Positions 21,601 to 32,633 of a DNA stretch of 64,000 nucleotides are shown one piece after another. Below the pieces are notes generated by a model. It saw only the letters and a list, made by a program, of their open reading frames with translations. It had not been told where the DNA came from and did no database searches. Positions within the stretch are counted from its first letter, which is position 1, and every line of letters starts with the position of its first letter. The stretch lies in the NCBI GenBank assembly GCA_002633005.1, contig NMRA01000249.1, positions 196,073 to 260,072 on the forward strand. Reading direction: 5' to 3'. A program made the position numbers and the translations under genes. The stretch is from Phoronis australis. Its lineage: Eukaryota; Phoronida; Phoronidae.

Positions 21601-24600
21601 TTGGCCAGATCTTCTACAAAACGGAAGTAATTTTACGCACTTCCTCTTGTAAAGTGCTACCCGGGGCGAGTGCGTTGGTTTGGTAATAAAAATCAATAAA
21701 CATTCACCATGAAATGTAGTGTAAAATCAAAATGTATTGTTTAATGGACCTCTGCGAAGGGTACCTATCACAGCAAAACTCTACGGTATGTATCGCACTT
21801 TTTCGATTTTACACTACATTTCATGGTGAATGTTTATTGATTTTTATTACCAAACCAACGCACTCGCCCCGGGTAGCACTTTACAAGAGGAAGTGCGTAA
21901 AATTACTTCCGTTTTGTAGGAGACAGAAGGCGATTGCTTAAGACACAGTATTGCCTAAAATAGTAAAAACGGCCATTAGGTGAAATACACGTACAGATTT
22001 TCTGTCGCATCCATCAGACACAGCACAGAAAGTATTGTGAGGCCGATTTTCATAACTGAAAATTCATGCCATTCATATCAAGAGCTTTAGTTAAACAGCA
22101 TTCTATCAGAAAATGCAGTTATGTCTTGTTGCAAGAACTTGAATGCGAGTACTTACTCAATTCATATAACGATTACGCTTAAGGCACGTTTAAGTTATAT
22201 TGACCAAAAACAAGTTCTCGCCGAATAATTAAGCGATAACCGTCAGATTTTGAAGACTCATGAGGTCTTCCAGTTTTTTCGATTTCGGCAAATCCATTTA
22301 ATTTGAACGAGTTCTCAAAAACGGCGAGGTGATTATAAATTAAACTTTCCACTTTCAATAGTTATTCATCAATCTCAAAAGCATTATTACGATTTTTCCT
22401 TTAAAAGCCTTGTTATTGCGTACCCTAGGATAGACGAATTCGTCTACTATTTTTTACAGACTATCTTACGTTTTGCAAGTTAGTTTGGCATACAAAAAAC
22501 TAAACGAGAAATCAAAAATTCCAAACATTGTCATTGATACAGTTAACTGCGAAGTTTTCGTTTGAAAAGAGGTTCATTAAAACTAACAAATGGGTTATTT
22601 AGCTATGATCGTAACTTTCTTAAAAATGAAATAGCAATGGCATATGAACATAAAATGCATGTGTATTATATGTAATCTTTTGTCTCTCAGAAAATGTAGA
22701 CTTTTATCAGTTAACAAAGCCTGTTTCGTAAATACGAGTCACAATGAAGGCCGGAAAGGTTTGAGATATCCTTAAATACTGTGATTTGCCTTTGAAAAAT
22801 TCCATTGCGTGCGGAGAGTAATATTCGCCATAATCAGAAGTATTACATGTACGTTTGACGTGCAGATTTGTGAACGGCGCATCATAGGGGGCTGGGGGGT
22901 ATAGCCACCCACTTTTTTCAGTGCTGTGCCGTCCTTGGTATTGTAACGCTTCATTAAACTGAGAAAAGTCATTCAGGAAGGGTTACTCGCGACTTCGATG
23001 TTTATAGATTATAATATAAAATTGTGTTCACACCAACTGAAAACATTATCGAATTTACACAAATGACAGCTGAAACAGTGTAGTGATGACAAGCCATTGG
23101 ATTATTTAATTATCAGAACTTCGTTTACATGCTCACAGTATATCTCCGGCACAGGCAAGTAAATTGACGTGCATCCAATCGATTGGTCGAAAATGTAATG
23201 TACCTGATCTTTCAATAACTTCATTTAAATTTAATTTTTGTGATCGTACAAATGATTCTGAGAAAGAACCTGAAAAAACTTAACTGGTGAGCGAAGAAGT
23301 CGAAATTATGATGATGAAAATATTCCTGATGGACTTGATTCGCTTCTAGTAATGCATTACCAACAAATATTAGTTGACGAAACTTATAATAATTGTTTAA
23401 ATTTCTGTTTGATGAAATGGAATTATGTTTAAGTTATAATGACAATTCCCCATTAGAAAACCGAGAAAACGTCTGCAACATATTAAGCCTTAGTGGACAA
23501 GAGAATTAGATAAACTTTAGGATAAAATGAATTTATTAGAAAATCAATTAACGCCTTGTAACAGGGACATCACCACCAATTTTTATACGCCAATATATTC
23601 AGGTTCAAAATGATTTTGCTGAAAATTTGGTAACGTCAATTCTACTTTTACTATCAATAAGAATAAGAAACAGTTTAAGGGCTAGTGACCTCTTACCCCG
23701 TGCTCGCATGATCCACGTTGCATTGTCGCCTCCACAATTCTGTTTTATGTTCCCGCTACAGGGCTTTCGACACTGGCTGTTGGTAAGTGAACGAATAAAA
23801 CGCCCGAACGTGTCGCTACACACACACTGTGTCCCATTCCGAACCCCGGCGTAACCAAACCCTTGTTTTCTTTAACGTTATATGAAATAACAGGAAAATA
23901 GCAGTAAAATCGTTTAACATGTTGTAGATAATATTAAAACCACAATAAAACATTGGCTTGCTCAGCATGTTAACGTATTGGATCCTGTCGTGGAACTAAA
24001 ATTAAAATGCCAAAATGAAATACAATAAAAACTATTCTAGACTTACGTAATCGGAGCAAAATGCAAGACCTGTATTTTTGGAAAATGTCTTGTGATTGTG
24101 CATTTTTCCAATTTTGGATCCAAATAGCTTCATATTAGAGGCACGTGAGCCGTTAGTAACACCACATCAGGTCAAATTTCCTGCTGAGGCGTTGGTATTT
24201 CGTATTGTTTTTCAGTGTTTTTAAAACAAAAACCGAAAACCTTTAGTATTTCTTGCATCTCCAGAACAATAACCACACAGAGCATTTATTGCCTTTTACC
24301 GAAGAAACGTGACGTCATTAAACGGAATTCCTATACTTTGGGTCTAATGGTTTTCGAGAAGTCGTGGTTTGATATAAGAGTGAAAGATTTTTTACCCAAA
24401 ATAATGTGTTACAACAGTCATCGTAAAATTTTGGCAATTTCTGAAACACCATTAACTGGGAAATTTATCAAACAATAGCCATCACCTGGGGAAAACAAAT
24501 GTTGCCCGACAGGTCTAGAGTATTTTAGTGAACGGCAAAACTTTCTCTGGGCTCACATACGCTGAGTAAATCCCGTATAATCTGACGGGGATTTTAGGAG

Positions 24601-27600
24601 ACTGTTTTGTCGTTACAAGCAAATGTCCAGGGGTAATCTTATGGCATATTGTGTGCCACCTGAATTTTGGTGAGCTTTTCAGCGGCATATTGCGCAAAAC
24701 TTCCCAATACAATAACAATTTTATGAGAGCACATGATGACGAGCGGAACCACAGTGGTTCTACGTTTGTACTTTGCGAACAATATATTTCATAACATGTA
24801 CTGATTTCCATTCTGTTTTTATGATCAATTTTTGTCTAAGGTACGTATAACACGCATGCAGTAGGCCTACTTGCACAATTCCAAGCAATATGGCTTCGTG
24901 TTGGTTGGTCCAGTGTACAGAACAACATTCCTGTCCGAGTTACCGTCAACCTCGTAGCAGCCCGGCAAACCTGAGGAAAAGACTGTTTTTCAAGTCAACC
25001 GAGAGATATATTAACATGACATTCTCCATAACATACAAAATTCACCCGCTACAGTGAAATAAACCAACAGACATCTGAGTTGATATAAATCAATATTTAT
25101 CATGAACACATGCTTGGGGTTTACTGCTTTCTTCTTTTGGCGTGAGCAAATGAAGAGTACAGTGTGTGCCCAAACAGGTGGGCGTTGATGCTTTAGAAAG
25201 AGACCGTTGCAGATGAGCTTACACGCCGTTGACGATACGGAGTATGAGCTGCTCTTGTGACGCGTGTTTGGCCATCAGAAATTATTATGTTCAAATGTTG
25301 TACCTTATCCTCACCACGCATATTCTTTGTACATGCATTCTGTCATAAAAATCGGCCTTATTTTGGCAATCTCGGTCTCCCTTTCATCTCTAGTGATGTG
25401 CTTTCCACGCACGTATTTTACCCGGGACATTGTCGAACATAACTGATATTTCACTTGTTAAATGTATTTATGTGAACTATCTTACAGCTTCCTTTTCCTC
25501 AATTTGGTTATCAAATTGGTCTATGTTATCACGTGCCTTGAGTTTGGTGGGCTCCCGGTCATTACAAGCTTACAACTGTGACGTGTCTGTAGCAACTTCC
25601 TTTGTTTGCATTTCACATATTTCAGTTCTACTAGCACCTATGTGTTGCGCTTTTTAATGGCCATCTTAACCGAGATTATCGTAGTTTACATATTGTATCT
25701 TATTTTCACGCGTATTCTTTGTATTTGCATTTAGTCATAATAAATGACCTTATTTAGCCTACCTCAGTCTCATTTTCTTCTCTGGTAACGAGCTTGTGGC
25801 GCACGTATTTCACGCAGACTTGTCGAACATAAACGATACTACACGTACTTGTTTGTGCGTCAAAGACCTTTGATGTACGGATAATTTCGAAAATATTCCT
25901 CCACATGCTTTACGGTTCCTATTCGGTAGACCGCGATGTAAAATGCCTAAGACAGGTTTAGGATTTGCATAGTTCCGTCCACTTTGGTCTTGTCATCTTG
26001 GTCTACACTGTAGTACTTTGTAATCGTCTTTTACACAGTCACTGTTAAAATGAGTCCGTTTAGTACAGACTCCGTAATCTGAAATTTGGTCTTTTTTACG
26101 TTGACGAGTCACGTGCACGACCCAATTGTTGATGCTCGTCATGAAGCGTCCGCCCGATAATAGACAAAAGTCCACTAAGAAGGCAGTGACTTCCAAAATT
26201 TGGCAAATGCACAATTCATGTCTCTGAACGAACCCCGTGAATCTTAATAAAAGGTCAACATTCTCAAACATTCGAGCCCTTGTTTTTAGGCTGGGTGTGC
26301 GCACGAAGATAAGATAATTAAGTCTGTGTTGAGATTGACGCAACAAAGGAGTTGGACCTTTTTACAATTAGAAAATAATTTGTTCTATTATCACGTTGTG
26401 CATAGCTCATGATTTCATGCCACATACAGTGACATGCAATAGCTTTTTTGGTTCTGTGAAATTAATTTTTTGTAGTTTGAAGACTTTTTTCAAGTAGCAA
26501 CAACACTTTCGATGAGAACAGACTAATTGATATGTGTGGGGCGGTAAAAGAACAAAAACATTTACTCTATTCAATCACTACATGCAGCTTGCTGATTCCA
26601 ATGCTTCGAAGCTTGAAATGTTACAATAAGCATTAGTTGCGGATACGTTGCAAATGTGTTCAGGAGAGCTCTAGAGTTGTAGACGGTCCAGTACTGCCAC
26701 TGAGGCGGTATTACATGTATGTGATTCATAGCTGAGCTTAACATTAAATAGTTGTCCCTTACAACAGGTTACGTGTCTACAATTCAATAATCTGGACAAG
26801 TGCGTGTAAAACAAATAACTTTACCAGCGTTAGGGCCTACTCTCATGACGTAATTTCTCGAATAGCCACCACATAGTGTCTGCGGGTCTCCCGAGCATCT
26901 ATCACCGCACTCGTCTTCTGATGACTTGCCGTACTTGCCAAAGGTCTCCCCGCACCAGCACCCAACTCCATGTTGAACACCGGCGAACTTATAGTTGCGA
27001 TACTTGCATAGCAAACGACAATTTTCTCTTGTGTTTCCGTTGCCTTCGTAAGCAGCATAGCTTAGATCCCTGCCATGTTTAGAATCTTTATAGCATCCAG
27101 GATCTGAAAAGTATCAATTTTAGTGGCAGTTTTTTTCCCCAGGGCAACCGAAGGATGTTTGCTACTACGAAGGAGATGTGTTTCTGTCGCTGAAAATATG
27201 TCTTGTTAGGTATTTCCAAACGTTTTATTTGAAACGAATTTTAGTTATAGTAAATGAAGTGAACAAAACGACTTACCTTAGGAAATGCGAAGACACAAAT
27301 GGAGAAGGTTATTTGATCACAAAAACTATGTTTTTAACGTTTTGAAGGCCTGTACACAGTAAATCCAAGTACATGTAAGAAATCTAGAAAGCAATATCGA
27401 TTGACCGTCTTTTGTCCGATGCAGGCATGGGAGCTCAGCCTGGCTTCTTAGCAAGAGGAATCGTGGGTAGTCGGATGCTTCCTACACGTGTCGTTGTGTC
27501 ACGAATGACTGCCGCCATCGTAGTGTATCGTGGGAAAAACGATACTCCAGAATTGTTGCTGCGTCGCCAAGGACTGTAACCATCAAGTATCCATGTACTA

Positions 27601-30600
27601 CTGCAGTACATTTTGTGTTAGTTTGAGGATGGACCAACAGGATTCTCATTTAACGAGTACCGAGTCCCACGGCCTGGATTGCAGATAAGGCGTTTGATTA
27701 CTGATAGTTAATTGATTGAAGTTATCCTATCAGATGGCGCTAGAATAGTTACTCTTCCTCCTTTTGGGGAAAGCAGTTCGGTTATACGGGCGAAAAGTTA
27801 AAGAAGTGCACAGAGGAAATCTTGTGGGAGTGCTTGGAGCGTGAAAAGCGCGCCCATAAACGGGAGCAGGAAAATAAAGAGCGTACCTATAAACAAGAGC
27901 TGGAAAAGGCAGAGTTTGCAAGAAAAGAAGCATCGTCGGCCCAGGGTATTGAAATTGAGAAGCAGAAGACACTGCAACTCCATACTGAGCTCAAATTGAC
28001 ACCTAGTTGGGGTCTTCTAGCAGTGGTTTACGTACCAGCCGACCCAAACTGCCAAGGTTCGACGAGCGCGTCGATGGCATGGATGATTTCCTAAATGTAG
28101 TCCGATTTGAGACGATCGCCACAAACCAGAAGTGGGATAAATTGGAGTGGACTGAGTCCATTATTGACAATTTAGGGCCCACCGGTGTTCAACAACATGC
28201 CGTCCGACCAAATTAACAACTACGGCCAACTAAAGATGACCCTGCTGCACGGATATGATCCAAACGAAGAGTGTTTCCGAAAGAAGTTCAGAGAGTCCAA
28301 GCATGAAAATGTTAAAATGAGTTGCAATTTGGGGCAAGACTGAAAAGGATCTTTGACCGATGGGTACAACACGCGCTGTTTCAGGCGACATATGATGGAC
28401 TCACAGATTTGCTGATGCGAGAGCAGTTTCTGTCGGTGCACCATTCTGAGATGTCTGTGTTCCTGACGGAACGGAAACCGAAGACCTTGGACGAGATGTC
28501 GGCCATTGCTCAACAGTGCATTGACGCCCACTGTAGTGGTTTATTGGACAAGGGGTACGCAAAGAAAGATTTGGGTCAGGTGAAAAAAGGCAGTCACGGC
28601 CAAGCAACACTGGGGAACGAAGGACAGAGACTCATCGTTCGTCGATGAACAGTAACAAGGGTGACATGGAGTGTTCCAATTGTCATATGAAGAGTCATCT
28701 TACCAAGGACTGCTGGACGAGACAGTCCCAGTTCAAAAATACTCCGCAAGAGAGCAGTCGCCTGCCTGGCAGCAAGAAGGTCGGGCTAAATTAAAGGACA
28801 ACAAGAGTATAAGAATGTGTCAAGCTGTTGGAAAAACGTATATTCCGGTAGCGCAGCACATAGTTCATTGCTTTCTGAAGTTAGATGTTGGACATCGATA
28901 CAGGTAGAGACAGGGGCGTGTGATAAGCACAGAGAGCCTCCTATTGACCACAACAAGCCCGTTTGTATCGGCTACGTCAATGAGACGAAGGTACGCATCA
29001 TGCGTGACACTGGCTGTAGTAGTGTGGCGGTGAAGACGTCCCTAGTCGAAGAAAGTCAATTGATGCGGGAACATTATATCTGCGAGCTATTAGCTGGGGC
29101 AGCACGATCCTTTCCCATGGCGAGGATTGAGGTTAGTACACCATACTTCGAGGTTGAAATCGAGGCAAAGGGACCAGGGTATGCGCACATTAACTTATGA
29201 CCTTATCATTGGGAATGCTGTCGGTGTCCGCAAGGATCCCAATCTGAGGTCACAAGGTGGTGCCATGTTCGCATTCACTACCAGAGCATAAGGTAGGTGG
29301 TGTTGACTTCATCTTGTGTGGAAAATCTTGAAGTCAGCAAGCTGAAAGACGAGCAACAACATGCTTCATCCTGACGTAAACTCATGGAACTTGGTGAGAA
29401 AGATAAAGCAACAAGAACACGCGGTAAAGGGCAAGCACTTACCGAATGTATGTTGATGACATAAAGGAGTTGAGTTAGATGGTTGTCCTTGTCAAATATC
29501 GACAACAGGTCACTACGATAACTCACGAGTCAATCGTTAGTCGGCACTTTGGTGTCAAGAAGACCATCGGAAAAAATAACCGGTAACTTTTATTGGCCAG
29601 GATTTGGCGGCGATGTAAATGATTTTTGCAGCTTACGTGACACCTGCCAGCAGGGCATGATCTTTTAATTATCTTTGGGTGAGTTGCCACTTTTGGAAGA
29701 ACCATAAAAGCGTATCGCTGTTGAGTTTATTGGCCCTGTGTCGCTAATCACTGACAGAGGCAACCAGAACTTATGCACTATCGTGGACTATGCCGCAATA
29801 TACCCAGAGGTAGTACCTTTATCCAGAATCGAAGCTGACCGATTCGTGGAGCCACTGTTTGTTTTCGTCTGTAGAATTGACTTTCCTCGAGAGGTTCTTA
29901 ATGACTGTAGGACTCTGTTTACCTCGGAGGTGCAGAAGAAAGTTGTTCGGATAATAACCACGAAACAACAATTCACCACTCCATACAATACGAAATGCAA
30001 TAGATGGTGTGAGGAGTGTATTAGCGATGTACGAAAGAGTATGCTTAAAAATCTTGGCCACTTGCAAGCAGTAATGTTCGCCTACCAAAAGGTAACTCAA
30101 TCGAGCGCAGGATTATCGCCATTTGAACTGTTGTGTAGTAGAACCGTGAGAGAGTCCATGCAGGTCCTTAAAGAATTGTGGACTCTCAATGAAACACCAT
30201 CGTCCGGAAGAGACATGTGAACTGGTGCGGAAAAACTACTGTTACCGAGCAGCGTGTCTTAGTTTGAGGATCGACCAACAGGACTGTCATCCAGCGAGTG
30301 TCGAGTCCTACAGCTTGGATAGAAGCGTTTTTTTACTTAAATTTAATTGATTGAAGTTATCCTTATAGAGGGTGCTAGCGTAGTTACTCTTCTTCATTGT
30401 TAGTCTACTTAATCGACAACGTGTTACACTTGTTTTAGTTACTAATGTTATGTAATAGTGCAATCACTGGGATTCATCATTCTGTCTCCATCTACGCACA
30501 AAACATCAGTTACCTTTTAAACTAAACCCAGTCAAATTCTGACCAAGTGCGTTCTTGGATTGGATACTCAGAGGCGTAATCCATAATACGCTCGAGCGCA

Positions 30601-32521
30601 GTGTGATGAACAATTCATGCAGTTAGATTAAAGTGGGATGGAAACTAAAAGATGTATTGTGGAGTTCACTTTCGAATAAAACGATGGGATCATGAGCCCT
30701 AGAGTGTTGGGTGGAGTCTCTTGGCAAGGATCTATACTGGATTGATCAAATACGACAGTGACGAAAGTTGATGGATTTGGCACCAGGACATGGTTTGACA
30801 AGGCATTATGATAACGTTTATACCATGGGAACCTGATTGGTCCACCGTAGGATTTCAATCTAATGTTAAGAAATTTTCTAATTTACTCTCACTAAAACTT
30901 TACAAATCTGCCAACGTTCAACCGAATTACGTTAGAGTCGTATGACTAGAAAGCCCTTTATCAGTTCTTAACGGTGTACGATGGTTCCAGAAGCAACATA
31001 TGAATACTTTAACGTGTAAATAATTATCATTTTGCATACCTGACAGATAAAAAATTAACAACCACTACTTAAATGTGACAAATAGCAATGTCTAGTAGTA
31101 ACATTAAAAATGAAAAAGAATAAGAGAGGTTAAATAACTGGGAAATAATTTCAGCGATTTAAATAAATTCTACGCCAGGACAAGGATTTCCGAATTTGGT
31201 TTCTCCACAGTTGCTGTGAAGATTTTACTCATGCATTCAACCACAATTCTACACATTTAAATATTATTTCGACCTCTGGTGCCATTTGATAGAAATAAAT
31301 TCCTCGGTAAAAATTCAGGATGTAGTGAGATTTTTTAAAAGTGTGGAGGACTATTTACTCCAACTAAATACAGTATGTGAAATTTACAGATAATGGTTTC
31401 CCGATCGAAAAAACGGACAAATGTTGTATAGCTTTGAAATGTACTGTGGATCACTACATTGGTTGCAGGATTTTCCATGAAAGTAAAATTATTGATCCAA
31501 ATACATGTACGTGCAGCGTACATGTATGTTACCGTAAGTAAGAGACAATAATATCGATTTTTATAGTCATTGTTTTGTTACTAAAGAAAGTGAACTCTGG
31601 AAATTAACAATTTTCACAATAAAAAGACAAAGTAATTTTGAACACAAAGTATTTGTCACGATCCACATTTGAGAAAGAAAAACGGGACATCTTGGTTTAT
31701 ATCGAGACTTGTGGATACAAAGCAAAGCGACTGGGTCTTGGCACACCGGTGAAAGGAAAATGGGCATCTTCCAGACTGCCAACATTACCTCGAACCGGAA
31801 ATCATCGCACCACGCTTTAGCAAAGTACATCAATTGATTAAAAGTGATCACAAAAGAACACATCATGGTACTAAAACATTACTCATGACAGGGTCTGTCA
31901 CTGCCAGGACTAGGAATTACTGTTTTACCAACAGGAACTACTCTGAGATATAAACGTGAAACATTTTCTGTTAACAAGTTTGCTGGCTGTATCAGAAAGT
32001 GGATCACGTGGTTTGGCACGGGCGGCTTCAACTCAACAAGTCTATTGTCTGCTCAAAACGTTTGATGAGTTGTGACCTAGAAAGCAAACTTTTCTGTGAG
32101 CTTCCATAACTTGCAGACAATATGAGTTGAAGACATTTGGGTTACATTAAAATGTTTCAGACGTTAGTAAGCTATCATACAATGTATTTTCTTTATATTG
32201 GATAGTTTAATTATTTAGTTGAAATCAAAGTTCATTTGTAACCAAGACCAATGTCACACAAATTGGGAAAATTTACGATAATCCAACAAATGAAAACGTC
32301 TGAATTCGTAATTTACAGCAGGGATCGTCGATTTCATCGGTCAACAGACTTTGCTGCTTATAAAACTTAATTCTTACAGCGAACGTAATTAATTCACTGT
32401 ACTGTATGTCAACTGCAATTGGAACAATGATCAAGTACATGTAGTCCTTACCGATCTGCTGCCATGACAAACTGTGTAGGAGACTCACTACCAGTAGAAA
32501 GAACAGGTGAAACATCTCCAT
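18466..32521 (-). CDS. WSC- and TSP1-domain secreted or membrane protein gene, 3' end not found
   Basis: Six minus-strand exons can be placed: 32,521-32,452 (signal peptide), 27,103-26,825 (WSC), 24,970-24,871 with 23,869-23,697 (WSC split by an intron), 21,276-21,010 (WSC) and 18,624-18,466 (TSP1). Every boundary between domains is phase 1, the classic signature of domain shuffling. WSC domains are eight-cysteine modules believed to bind carbohydrate; TSP1 repeats bind matrix and glycans. The product should enter the secretory pathway and act at the cell surface or outside. Introns are 1-5.4 kb and the first hosts a Ty3/gypsy remnant. Further exons may exist in the 5.3-kb first intron and below 18.4 kb. 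That all six belong to one transcript is inferred from strand, phase and spacing. Confidence 0.68.
19335..19772. repeat. Inverted duplication, arms of about 100 bp
   Basis: Plus-strand 19,335-19,435 matches the complement of 19,669-19,772. Shared blocks include GTTGCGTTGATT, GATAACCACAC and a TGGTGA segment, with scattered substitutions. The spacer is about 230 bases. It may be the remains of an inverted-repeat element in the intron between the WSC and TSP1 exons. No target duplication was found. Confidence 0.6.
20138..20916. repeat. Diverged inverted repeat, arms of about 43 bp
   Basis: The complement of 20,138-20,181 matches 20,873-20,916; both contain GTTGAGTCC...TGGGAC and then GTTTC.TGCAACC. 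They could be terminal repeats of an old non-autonomous DNA element of about 780 bases. Evidence is limited to the arms. Confidence 0.4.
21010..21276 (-). CDS. WSC domain exon (third WSC)
   Basis: The exon follows acceptor TTGTATTGCAAG and ends at donor GCTG/GTGAGA; it is 267 bases, phase 1 at both ends. It encodes a complete WSC module starting VPGCFIDYDVRDLR, with LCRSTCFNDGFKYASVQ, ACFCGNEYG, a TECSFAC pair and AQTCGG before a WVMFA end. All eight expected cysteines are present. WSC domains are carbohydrate-binding candidates on extracellular or membrane proteins (fungal stress sensors, kremens, polycystin-1). It belongs to the minus-strand multidomain gene, between the split WSC and the TSP1 exon. 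Confidence 0.85.
21614..21919. mobile_element. 306-bp element with perfect 115-bp inverted arms (MITE or hairpin)
   Basis: Bases 21,614-21,728 are the exact reverse complement of 21,805-21,919, with no mismatch by eye; the spacer is 76 bases. The outer bases are CTACAAAACGGAAG and CTTCCGTTTTGTAG. If the terminal TA dinucleotides are the target duplication, the element would be a Tc1/mariner-type MITE with CAAAACGG ends. No longer target duplication is visible. It lies upstream of the third WSC exon in the gene's intron. A transcript would form a long double-stranded stem. Confidence 0.85.
23697..23869 (-). CDS. WSC domain, second half (split second WSC)
   Basis: The exon uses acceptor TAACGTTAAAG at 23,870 and donor CGGG/GTAAGA, giving 173 bases that start in phase 2 and end in phase 1. 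It encodes KQGFGYAGVRNGTQCVC, then an SQCRKPC pair and KQNCGG, which is the C-terminal half of a WSC module. A nearer AG at 23,862 would break the frame with the preceding exon. The upstream AG was therefore chosen because it restores the join exactly. Its partner is the exon at 24,970-24,871; together they make 273 bases, 91 codons. Confidence 0.75.
24871..24970 (-). CDS. WSC domain, first half (split second WSC)
   Basis: The exon follows acceptor TTTTCCTCAG and ends at donor TGCAA/GTAGGC, phase 1 in and phase 2 out, 100 bases. It encodes LPGCYEVDGN near its start and KPYCLELC near its end, the N-terminal cysteines of a WSC module. An in-frame stop lies immediately beyond the donor, which supports the splice. 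Neither half alone would make a complete domain; the joined exons contain all eight cysteines. Confidence 0.75.
25296..25844 (-). repeat. Diverged direct duplication (two 155-bp units, 395 bp apart)
   Basis: 25,296-25,453 resembles 25,691-25,844. On the minus strand both encode a similar peptide of the type VKYVR.K..TR.E.ETE, later MT.C.YKEYA. Several differences are synonymous (ACT/ACC, TAT/TAC). The unit at 25,691 has an in-frame stop. This could be a pair of decayed coding repeats or transposon fragments. I do not recognise the peptide. Confidence 0.5.
26163..26306 (+). repeat. Dispersed repeat, relative of 41,423-41,571
   Basis: Shared blocks ACAAAAGTCCACTAA, ATTCGAGCCC and GGCTGG.TGTGCGCA occur in the same order and strand at both loci, so this is one family of interspersed repeat. 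No termini or coding content are recognised. Confidence 0.5.
26825..27103 (-). CDS. WSC domain exon (first WSC)
   Basis: The exon follows acceptor ATACTTTTCAG and ends at donor GCTG/GTAAAG; it is 279 bases, phase 1 at both ends. The product has DPGCYKDSKHGRDLSY, then ENCRLLC, YKFAGVQHGVGCWCGETFG, a DECGDRC pair and QTLCGG. All eight cysteines and the typical G-V-x-x-G-x-x-C-W-C core are present, so this is an intact WSC module of normal length (about 90 residues). It is the first domain exon recognised after the signal peptide, 5.35 kb downstream of it. Confidence 0.88.
27614..27771 (+). repeat. 5' long terminal repeat
   Basis: It starts TGTGTTAGTTTGAGG and ends near ACTCTTCCTCC. It is about 158 bases and matches the repeat at 30,255-30,396 with considerable divergence, which indicates an old insertion. 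Confidence 0.7.
27822..28716 (+). pseudogene. Ty3/gypsy gag remnant with zinc knuckle
   Basis: A Lys/Glu-rich coiled stretch (27,822-27,990) precedes a segment with RPKLPRFDERVDGMDDFL and later TYDGLTDLLMREQF and VFLTERKPKTLDEM. These are hallmarks of the capsid (SCAN-like) region of invertebrate Ty3/gypsy gag. A CCHC knuckle, C-x2-C-x4-H-x4-C, follows at about 28,672-28,713. The pieces lie in different frames (27,822-28,094; 28,007-28,216; 28,322-28,648), so the gene is broken by indels. Confidence 0.75.
28910..29200 (+). pseudogene. Retropepsin remnant
   Basis: An open segment carries a catalytic Asp-Thr-Gly triad at 29,006-29,014 in the context RDTGCSSVAV, typical of Ty3/gypsy aspartic proteases. 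The segment ends at a stop at 29,198-29,200, just before where reverse transcriptase would be expected. Confidence 0.68.
29530..30220 (+). pseudogene. Ty3/gypsy integrase remnant
   Basis: A degenerate H2C2 zinc region (FYWPGFGGDV, with one Cys replaced by Arg) lies at about 29,540-29,660. The core follows as an open frame at 29,738-30,220 with VDYAAIYPEVVPL, LNDCRTLFTSEV and SAGLSPFELL. The second acidic residue is recognisable. A stop and a frameshift separate the zinc region from the core. Confidence 0.75.
30255..30396 (+). repeat. 3' long terminal repeat
   Basis: It starts TGTCTTAGTTTGAGG and ends TTCTTCA. It is the direct-repeat partner of 27,614-27,771. Confidence 0.7.
30397..32451. other. 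Presumed first-intron sequence of the WSC/TSP1 gene
   Basis: I found no exon with recognisable domain content and phase 1 splice sites. A 76-codon minus frame at 30,628-30,858 looks protein-like but its possible splice sites are in the wrong phases. Confidence 0.3.
32452..32521 (-). CDS. Signal-peptide first exon of the WSC/TSP1 gene
   Basis: The minus-strand ATG at 32,521 starts MEMFHLFFLLVVSLLHSLSW, a short N-region followed by a strongly hydrophobic core, as in secretory signal peptides. The frame meets donor ATCG/GTAAGG after 23 codons plus one base (phase 1), which fits the phase 1 domain exons downstream. Assignment to the same gene as the WSC exons, 5.3 kb away, rests on strand, phase and function. 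Confidence 0.62.
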
Positions 32522-32624
32522 CGATTGTTTTCAAATTTCTTTTCAATCAAAGACAAGAACACGACCTACAGTATTGTCTAAGTTTAATGACTGATTCAAA
32601 CAAGCTCTTGTCCAACGCTTTGCC

Positions 32625-32633
32625 TTTAATATA
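32625..32633 (-). promoter_or_regulatory. Possible TATA element upstream of the signal-peptide exon
   Basis: The minus strand reads TATATTAAA about 104 bases before the ATG at 32,521. No initiator or other promoter motif supports it. Confidence 0.2.

Larger units (their letters stand above)
27614..30396 (+). mobile_element. Decayed Ty3/gypsy-type LTR retrotransposon
   Basis: Direct repeats of about 150 bases bound the element: 27,614-27,771 and 30,255-30,396 share TTAGTTTGAGGAT, TTGATTGAAGTTATCC and TAGTTACTCTTC. Between them lie gag, a CCHC zinc knuckle, a retropepsin with DTG, and an integrase, in Ty3/gypsy order. The reverse transcriptase and RNase H region is essentially missing between 29,200 and 29,520. 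Numerous frameshifts and stops make the copy non-autonomous. It sits in the first intron of the minus-strand WSC/TSP1 gene, in the opposite orientation. No matching target duplication was found. Confidence 0.8.

Noticed and set aside
30628-30858. Possible CUB-like exon in the first intron of the WSC/TSP1 gene
   Set aside because: It has GGPIRFP and a beta-strand-like pattern, but the only nearby splice sites are phase 2 and phase 0, not phase 1, and the key cysteines are not convincing.
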